Below are positions 59,694 to 64,000 of a stretch of DNA of 64,000 nt, piece after piece (positions within the stretch are counted from its first letter, which is position 1; each line of letters begins with the position of its first letter). A model generated the notes under the pieces. It was not told the origin of the DNA. It worked only from the letters and a program-made list of their open reading frames with translations, and ran no database searches. Source of the DNA: Carboxydocella thermautotrophica (GTDB lineage Bacteria > Bacillota > GCA-003054495 > Carboxydocellales > Carboxydocellaceae); the NCBI GenBank assembly GCA_003054495.1, contig CP028514.1:1837501-1901500 (forward strand). The letters run 5' to 3'. A program made the position numbers and the translations under genes.

Positions 59694-60419
59694 TTATTCC
59701 CCCTCTCTCACCGGCCGGGCGTACTTGAAATCCACCTTCTTCTGATAGGGCGGCAGCCGGATTTCCTTTTCCTCCCGCACATCCAGGCCGATGCCATAAT
59801 CCCGCTGCAAGTTGGTCAGCAATGGCAGGGCATCAATATCCAGGGAAGTGCGCAAGGCCCGGGGATCACCGATAGCCTGAATCACATAGGGCGGAGCAAC
59901 ATTTTCACCATTGATAAAAATAGTGGTACCACCGCAGAAGATTTCACTGGTGCTGATCAGTCTCTGGCCATTAATGGCCACCCCCTCTGCCCCGCCTGTC
60001 CAGAAGGCATTGACCACTGAACGCAAAAAGGATTCATGGATATAATAATTATTGGGATCAATCCCCGCTTCCCTGGGCAGCTGGCTGTCTGACAGCACCA
60101 CCGTCATACCGGGCCCCTTCAGTCCGGTCAGGCCAGCTCGTAGCTCCGCTTCCTGTTTTTCCCGCATCAGGGCTTCATTGATGTTTTTCGCTTGCTCAAA
60201 TTGTCGAATCCGTTGCTGTAAATCAGCACTCTCCCTCTGCAGGGCATAGTTGTCCTGTTCCACCTGAACCAGGGTTGTTAGAATGGATTCACTGCGCAGT
60301 TTGGAGGGTTCTACTCCTGTGGCTTTTTGTACAGTGCGAAACTGGGTCATAGCCAGATAACCGACAATCACCAGGGCCACAGTAATCCAGCGCTGATAAT
60401 CCGTTACTTGTTTGCGCAT
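59694..60419 (-). CDS. DUF881 family protein (YlxW-like), second copy
   Basis: The protein has 241 residues from the ATG at 60419 (the longer frame crosses a terminator). A membrane span (ITVALVIVGYLAMTQF) and coiled coil precede the DUF881 domain: GPGMTVVLSDSQL, VVNAFWTGGAEGVAINGQRLI, PPYVIQAIGDPRAL. The tandem with the first copy mirrors ylxW-ylxX of Bacillus, where they flank sbp near ftsQ and ftsZ; here they are separate from the dcw cluster. Confidence 0.9.
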   Translation of the reverse strand: MRKQVTDYQRWITVALVIVGYLAMTQFRTVQKATGVEPSKLRSESILTTLVQVEQDNYALQRESADLQQRIRQFEQAKNINEALMREKQEAELRAGLTGLKGPGMTVVLSDSQLPREAGIDPNNYYIHESFLRSVVNAFWTGGAEGVAINGQRLISTSEIFCGGTTIFINGENVAPPYVIQAIGDPRALRTSLDIDALPLLTNLQRDYGIGLDVREEKEIRLPPYQKKVDFKYARPVREGE

Positions 60420-60462
60420 GTTTCCAACCACCTCAGCTGTTATTATGACCGGGAAGGGCAAG

Positions 60463-60487
60463 AAAAAAACAGGCCTGCGCCTGTTTT
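60463..60487 (-). terminator. Terminator of the response-regulator gene
   Basis: The stem AAAAACAGGC / GCCTGTTTTT with a short GCAG loop is followed by TTTCTT on the minus strand, overlapping the stop codon region at 60487. Confidence 0.85.
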
Positions 60488-61101
60488 TAACTGGATAATC
60501 CATTTTGCAGGGCCAGCAAAACCAGCTGGGTCCGGTTTTTGGCCCGTAATTTTTGTTTGATATTGCGGATATGATTGCGCACTGTTTTTTCGGAAATGAT
60601 GAGAAAACCAGCGATTTCCTTATCGGTATAGCCTTTAGCCAGCAGGGACAGGACTTCAATCTCGCGGCGACTGAGACTGCTCAGGCCAGTGCCCAGCAGG
60701 GTAGTTGGCAATAACAGGGAAAGCTGTTCAAATTCCTGCAATAGCTTGCAGGTGAATTCGGGATAACGGACCCCCTCTCCTGCCAGCGCTTTCTGCAAAG
60801 CCTTTTCGCCCAGGTTCTCGCCTTCAATATAGATAACCTGCTGCTCTCCCCCAAAAAAGATGACAATATAGGTAATCTGTGGTTGCATTTCCCGCAGTAA
60901 CCTTACTGATTTGAGCATATTTAAACCAGGCAAATCCACATTGAGCAAGAGCAGGTCGGGCTTTTTCTCGCGGATAACCACAGCCAGTTGAGGCAAGTCC
61001 CGCACCACCGCCAGCAAGGTCCAGCCGGTCTCTGGATGCCGCTGTTTTCCATCCCAGTGGCTGCTCAAGGGTTCAGCACAGATCAGGGTGCGTACAGCCA
61101 A
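60487..61101 (-). CDS. LuxR/NarL-type response regulator with atypical receiver
   Basis: This 204-residue protein has an N-terminal receiver-like domain and a C-terminal LuxR HTH (LSRREIEVLSLLAKGYTDKEIAGFLIISEKTVRNHIRNIKQKL). The candidate phospho-Asp is in LLLNVDLPGLNML. The usual acidic pair at the start is missing (LICAEPLSS), and the T/S and K positions are not recognisable, so it may work without phosphorylation. No histidine kinase is adjacent. The TTG start follows GGGAGGAGGGAG. It lies between bshA and the DUF881 genes; its targets are unknown. Confidence 0.78.
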   Translation of the reverse strand: MAVRTLICAEPLSSHWDGKQRHPETGWTLLAVVRDLPQLAVVIREKKPDLLLLNVDLPGLNMLKSVRLLREMQPQITYIVIFFGGEQQVIYIEGENLGEKALQKALAGEGVRYPEFTCKLLQEFEQLSLLLPTTLLGTGLSSLSRREIEVLSLLAKGYTDKEIAGFLIISEKTVRNHIRNIKQKLRAKNRTQLVLLALQNGLSS

Positions 61102-61139
61102 TTTTTTCTCCCTCCTCCCGGGGGTGGGTCTAACTCATT

Positions 61140-62285
61140 TTATGACTGTCCCCGGGAAAGGGTGTTGCGCAAAATGCCCAGATAGTAGTTTTCATAACAA
61201 GTTACAATCTCTTTTTCCCTGAAACGGTTCAGAGCCTGCTGGCGGGCTGCTTCAGCCATCCGACGATGTTCTTCCTCATTCTGCAGGAGGGCTATGGCCC
61301 GCCGGGCCATGGCTTCCACCGCCCCCACCGGTTCGATGATGCCAGTCACTCCATCTGTAACCACTTCCGGCAGCCCACCGGTGTTTGTGGTCACCACCGG
61401 CACTTCACAGGCCATGGCCTCCAGCGCCGCCAGGCCAAAACTCTCCTTGGCAGAAGGCAGTAAAAAGAGGTCACTGATGGATAATAGCGGTACAACAAAT
61501 TCCTGCTTGCCCAGAAAATGCACCCGCTCCAGAACGCCCAGCTCCTGGGCCAGGTACTGGGCGGCACTCCGTTCCGGCCCATCCCCGATCAGCAACAACC
61601 GGGAGGGTACCTGCCGGTTGACCAGGGCAAAAATCCGCAGCACATCAGGAATGCGCTTGACTTCACGGAAATTGGAGATATGGCAAAGGATCTTCTCGTC
61701 AGGCCGGGCATAAAAAGCCCGCCGGGCCGGACAGAACTGACGCCGGTAGATTTCCGGGTCAACGAAGTTGTATATCACCTCAATGGGCTGCTGATAGCCA
61801 AAAACTCCCGCAGCCTCCTCGGCCAGGGCCCTGGATACAGCGGTTACCCCATCACTGGCCTGCAGGGAAAAGCGCACCACTTCATAAAGCTGCGGTTCCT
61901 GTCCCACCACTGTAATATCTGTCCCATGCAAGGTAGTGACCAAAGGCAAATTCCGCTCCTGAGCCAGCATGGCTTTGGCCAAATAGGCACTAACAGCATG
62001 AGGAATGGCATAATGGGCATGTACCAGATCCAGACCCTTCGTTCTGGCCACTTCATAAATGGTGCCGGCCAGGGCCAGATCATACGGGGGGAATTTGAAC
62101 ACCGGATAATCTACCGCTGTAACTTCATGCAAGAAAAGATTTTGATGAAAACTGCGCAAACGAAAGGGTCGCTCATAACTGATAATATGCACCTCATGCC
62201 CCCGTTCAGCCAGGGCTTCTGCCAGTTCGGTAGCTACTACACCACTTCCACCATATGACGGATAACAAACAATGCCAATCTTCAT
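61140..62285 (-). CDS. bshA: N-acetyl-alpha-D-glucosaminyl L-malate synthase BshA
   Basis: This 381-residue GT4 glycosyltransferase performs the first step of bacillithiol synthesis, joining GlcNAc to L-malate. It begins KIGIVCYPSYGGSGVVATELA, with VHAHYAIPHAVSAYLA, TTLHGTDITVVG, YNFVDPEIYRR and SAKESFGLAALEAMACEVPVV, all close to BshA of Bacillus. It starts 3 bp after bshB1, and bshC is upstream in the same operon. Confidence 0.94.
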   Translation of the reverse strand: MKIGIVCYPSYGGSGVVATELAEALAERGHEVHIISYERPFRLRSFHQNLFLHEVTAVDYPVFKFPPYDLALAGTIYEVARTKGLDLVHAHYAIPHAVSAYLAKAMLAQERNLPLVTTLHGTDITVVGQEPQLYEVVRFSLQASDGVTAVSRALAEEAAGVFGYQQPIEVIYNFVDPEIYRRQFCPARRAFYARPDEKILCHISNFREVKRIPDVLRIFALVNRQVPSRLLLIGDGPERSAAQYLAQELGVLERVHFLGKQEFVVPLLSISDLFLLPSAKESFGLAALEAMACEVPVVTTNTGGLPEVVTDGVTGIIEPVGAVEAMARRAIALLQNEEEHRRMAEAARQQALNRFREKEIVTCYENYYLGILRNTLSRGQS

Positions 62286-62288
62286 TCC

Positions 62289-63026
62289 TTACCTCCATAT
62301 TTCCAGCGGATCTGTCAGGACCAGGGGATTTTTAACCAGAAATCCTTCCCCGAATTCAGCACCAATTTTTGCCCCCCAGAAGCGACAGCGGGTCTCGATC
62401 AAATAGGGAAAATGTCCATTTAATCTGGTCGGCAGCCAGCGATTTTCCCGAAAAAACTGGGAACGATGAGCCAGTACCGCTTCCCGTTTGGTTTCATACT
62501 CCTCACTGATATCTATGATAAATGATGGATCCGTTTCCCGGTTGATGAAATAGTAAACTATTTCCCGGGGCCGGTAAGGCTCCAGTTCCGGCAGCACCTT
62601 GCGCAATCCAGCCTCGAAATGGGCCCGTTCGGCCAGCTGGCTGGCTGCCCGGTGATCAGGATGGCGATCTTCCCAGTAAGGCACCAGCAACAGGCGGGGC
62701 CTGACTTGCCGTATGAGGCGCACCAGGGCCGCTACCTGTTCCGGGTCCAGCGCCAGCCCTCCGTCCGGTAACTGCAAATTGATCCGCCAGGTGGCTCCCA
62801 GGATTTCTGCTGCCCTCCGGCTTTCTTCCCGTCTTTCCTCCACTGTTCCATTAGTTCCCTGCTCCCCACGGGTCAAATCGGCAATGCCGAATTTTATCCC
62901 TTCTTTGCCCCAGCGGGCCATTAGCCCACCAGAGCCGATTTCCGCATCATCCGGATGAGGTCCTACTACCAGAGCCTCTACCTCTACTAAAGCTGCTTCC
63001 CTATCCCTGGTATAGATGATATCCAT
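62289..63026 (-). CDS. bshB1: GlcNAc-malate deacetylase BshB1
   Basis: The protein has 245 residues from the ATG at 63026 (GGGAGG 8 nt upstream). LmbE-family zinc deacetylase: GPHPDDAEIGSGGLMA with the metal site, RGEQGTNGTVEERREESRRAAEILG, and PYWEDRHPDHRAASQLAERAHFEAGL. It removes the acetyl group from GlcNAc-malate. Its start lies inside the 3' end of bshC. Confidence 0.94.
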   Translation of the reverse strand: MDIIYTRDREAALVEVEALVVGPHPDDAEIGSGGLMARWGKEGIKFGIADLTRGEQGTNGTVEERREESRRAAEILGATWRINLQLPDGGLALDPEQVAALVRLIRQVRPRLLLVPYWEDRHPDHRAASQLAERAHFEAGLRKVLPELEPYRPREIVYYFINRETDPSFIIDISEEYETKREAVLAHRSQFFRENRWLPTRLNGHFPYLIETRCRFWGAKIGAEFGEGFLVKNPLVLTDPLEIWR

Positions 63027-64000
63027 CTTCACTGCCTCCCAGTTCCAGATAGTAGTGTTGCCCCCAATCAAGAGGTGCATGCAGTAAATGATGCAGCCAG
63101 CCTTTACCCCAGCGGCTCAAAAACCAGGTCAGATTCAACACCCGTTCCTGCCTTTTTCCTCCCGGCCAGAGGGTCTGGCGGGCCGCTAGCAAAGCATCTA
63201 TCTGCTGACGGTATTGCCGCCGCAACTTCTGCTCCACTTTGCCTTTTAAATAATCCAGCTGATAAGAAATATAATTCCAGTTCCTGGCCTGCAGTAGTTC
63301 CAGTTCTGGCTCCAATTGAGCCAGATGGGTGAAAAGCTCAGCATGTTCTTTCTGCCAGCGCTCCCGCAAATCTGCCAGTAACTGTTCATGATTCCACCCT
63401 GCCCGACTGGCCAGGCGAAGGTCAATTTCCTGCTGCTCCAGTTCAGCCAGCTCTGGCAGGGACAGCTGCCACTGGTTCAGTACCTTCTTCTGCTCGGGTT
63501 CCACCAGTGTCACACTCCAGCGGGGCAATAAAATGGGCATGGTCTGGCCAAACAGGTGATAGACCTCCCGCAACTGAGCGTAGTAGGCCAGCTCTCCCGG
63601 TCCTGCTACATAGGCTACTGTTGGCAGCAGCCGGTCCTGGGCCAGCGGTCGGGTAGCCACACTGCAGCTGAGGCGCACCGGTTCCTGGACAGCCAGCTCC
63701 AGGCCGAAGGTCAATTCCTGTAGCGTCAGGGCAATCCTCTCGTCATTCTGCAGATAGAACAAGCCGGTCCGGTCTGGAGCCATTGCTAGAGCCGGTTGCC
63801 AGCCGGCAGCAGCCAGCTGCTCTCCCGCCTGACAGATTAAGGCGGGAATCTCTGCCCCTTTGGCCAGGGTCTCCTGCCAGAAGGGTTGTAAAGCCTGGCG
63901 CAGTTCCGGCAACATGGGGTCTACGATCACCAGACCCTGCTCTCCCAGCAAGCGAGCCAGCAGGCGCGCAACCCAGCCAGCAGGTGACCCCGCCCCCTTG
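63001..64000 (-). CDS. bshC: Bacillithiol synthase BshC (cysteine-adding), 5' end outside the window
   Basis: The frame is open from the window edge to a stop at 63001, giving the C-terminal 330 or so residues. It matches BshC: LVIVDPMLPELRQALQPFW, GLFYLQNDERIAL, PTVAYVAGPGELAYYAQLREVYHLFGQTMPILLPR and the C-terminal NLTWFLSRWGKGWLHHLL. BshC attaches Cys to GlcN-malate. Together with bshA and bshB1, the bacillithiol pathway is complete in one operon except for the unseen N-terminus. Confidence 0.93.
   Translation of the reverse strand, partial: KGAGSPAGWVARLLARLLGEQGLVIVDPMLPELRQALQPFWQETLAKGAEIPALICQAGEQLAAAGWQPALAMAPDRTGLFYLQNDERIALTLQELTFGLELAVQEPVRLSCSVATRPLAQDRLLPTVAYVAGPGELAYYAQLREVYHLFGQTMPILLPRWSVTLVEPEQKKVLNQWQLSLPELAELEQQEIDLRLASRAGWNHEQLLADLRERWQKEHAELFTHLAQLEPELELLQARNWNYISYQLDYLKGKVEQKLRRQYRQQIDALLAARQTLWPGGKRQERVLNLTWFLSRWGKGWLHHLLHAPLDWGQHYYLELGGSEDGYHLYQG

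Overview
The window looks like chromosome of an anaerobic, endospore-forming member of the Bacillota (Clostridia-type). The evidence is a spoIIGA-sigE pair with a Spo0A-type promoter, a monoderm dcw cluster with mraZ, two selenocysteine genes (selD and a formate dehydrogenase), MetV/MetF of a Wood-Ljungdahl type methyl branch, bacillithiol genes and many Gram-positive riboswitches. A thermophilic or carboxydotrophic relative of Carboxydocella or Moorella would fit, but the species cannot be fixed from sequence alone. No rRNA, tRNA, CRISPR array or insertion sequence was seen. Almost all genes lie on the minus strand.

Layout. 1-4.7 kb: an ABC substrate-binding lipoprotein (cut by the window edge), selD read through an in-frame UGA, a YgjP-type metallopeptidase, a GDT1/UPF0016 cation transporter and a radical-SAM protein related to spore photoproduct lyase. 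4.8-10.3 kb: a guanine riboswitch followed by a BMP-type purine nucleoside ABC transporter and xanthine phosphoribosyltransferase, with an internal terminator after the binding-protein gene. 10.4-11.5 kb: an EamA exporter and a 24-codon ORF.

11.5-23.9 kb is the most unusual part. It holds two large CobN-family proteins that carry signal peptides and C-terminal membrane anchors, an ExbB/TolQ-like channel, an ExbD-like DUF2149 protein, a DUF2162 membrane protein and a DUF3842 protein. Two cobalamin riboswitches lie among them. Two copies of an RNA element I do not recognise precede the DUF3842 gene and one cobN; each has a near-consensus promoter and a hairpin that competes with a terminator. 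The whole suggests an envelope system, powered by the proton gradient, for corrinoid or other metal-tetrapyrrole handling. The region looks more A+T rich than the dcw cluster.

23.9-30.7 kb: a selenocysteine formate dehydrogenase with NuoE/NuoF-like diaphorase subunits, a FocA/FdhC formate channel and an FmdE-type protein. 30.8-32.3 kb: two plus-strand exported proteins. 32.3-51.8 kb: sigE, spoIIGA, ftsZ, sbp, ftsQ, murA, murB, murC, murG, ftsW, murD, mraY, murF, murE, a PASTA-bearing PBP, ftsL, rsmH and mraZ, with a row of MraZ boxes in front. 51.9-64 kb: hemerythrin; a SAM-I riboswitch controlling a degenerate PaaK-like protein, MetV, MetF and a PHP phosphoesterase; a short MetE-like methionine synthase; ChrA, SfsA and DUF1858 genes; two DUF881 genes; an atypical response regulator; and bshA-bshB1-bshC.

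Many starts were moved inward from the longest ORF on the basis of ribosome binding sites, including TTG and GTG starts. No alignment or folding software was used; hairpins and promoters were read by eye.
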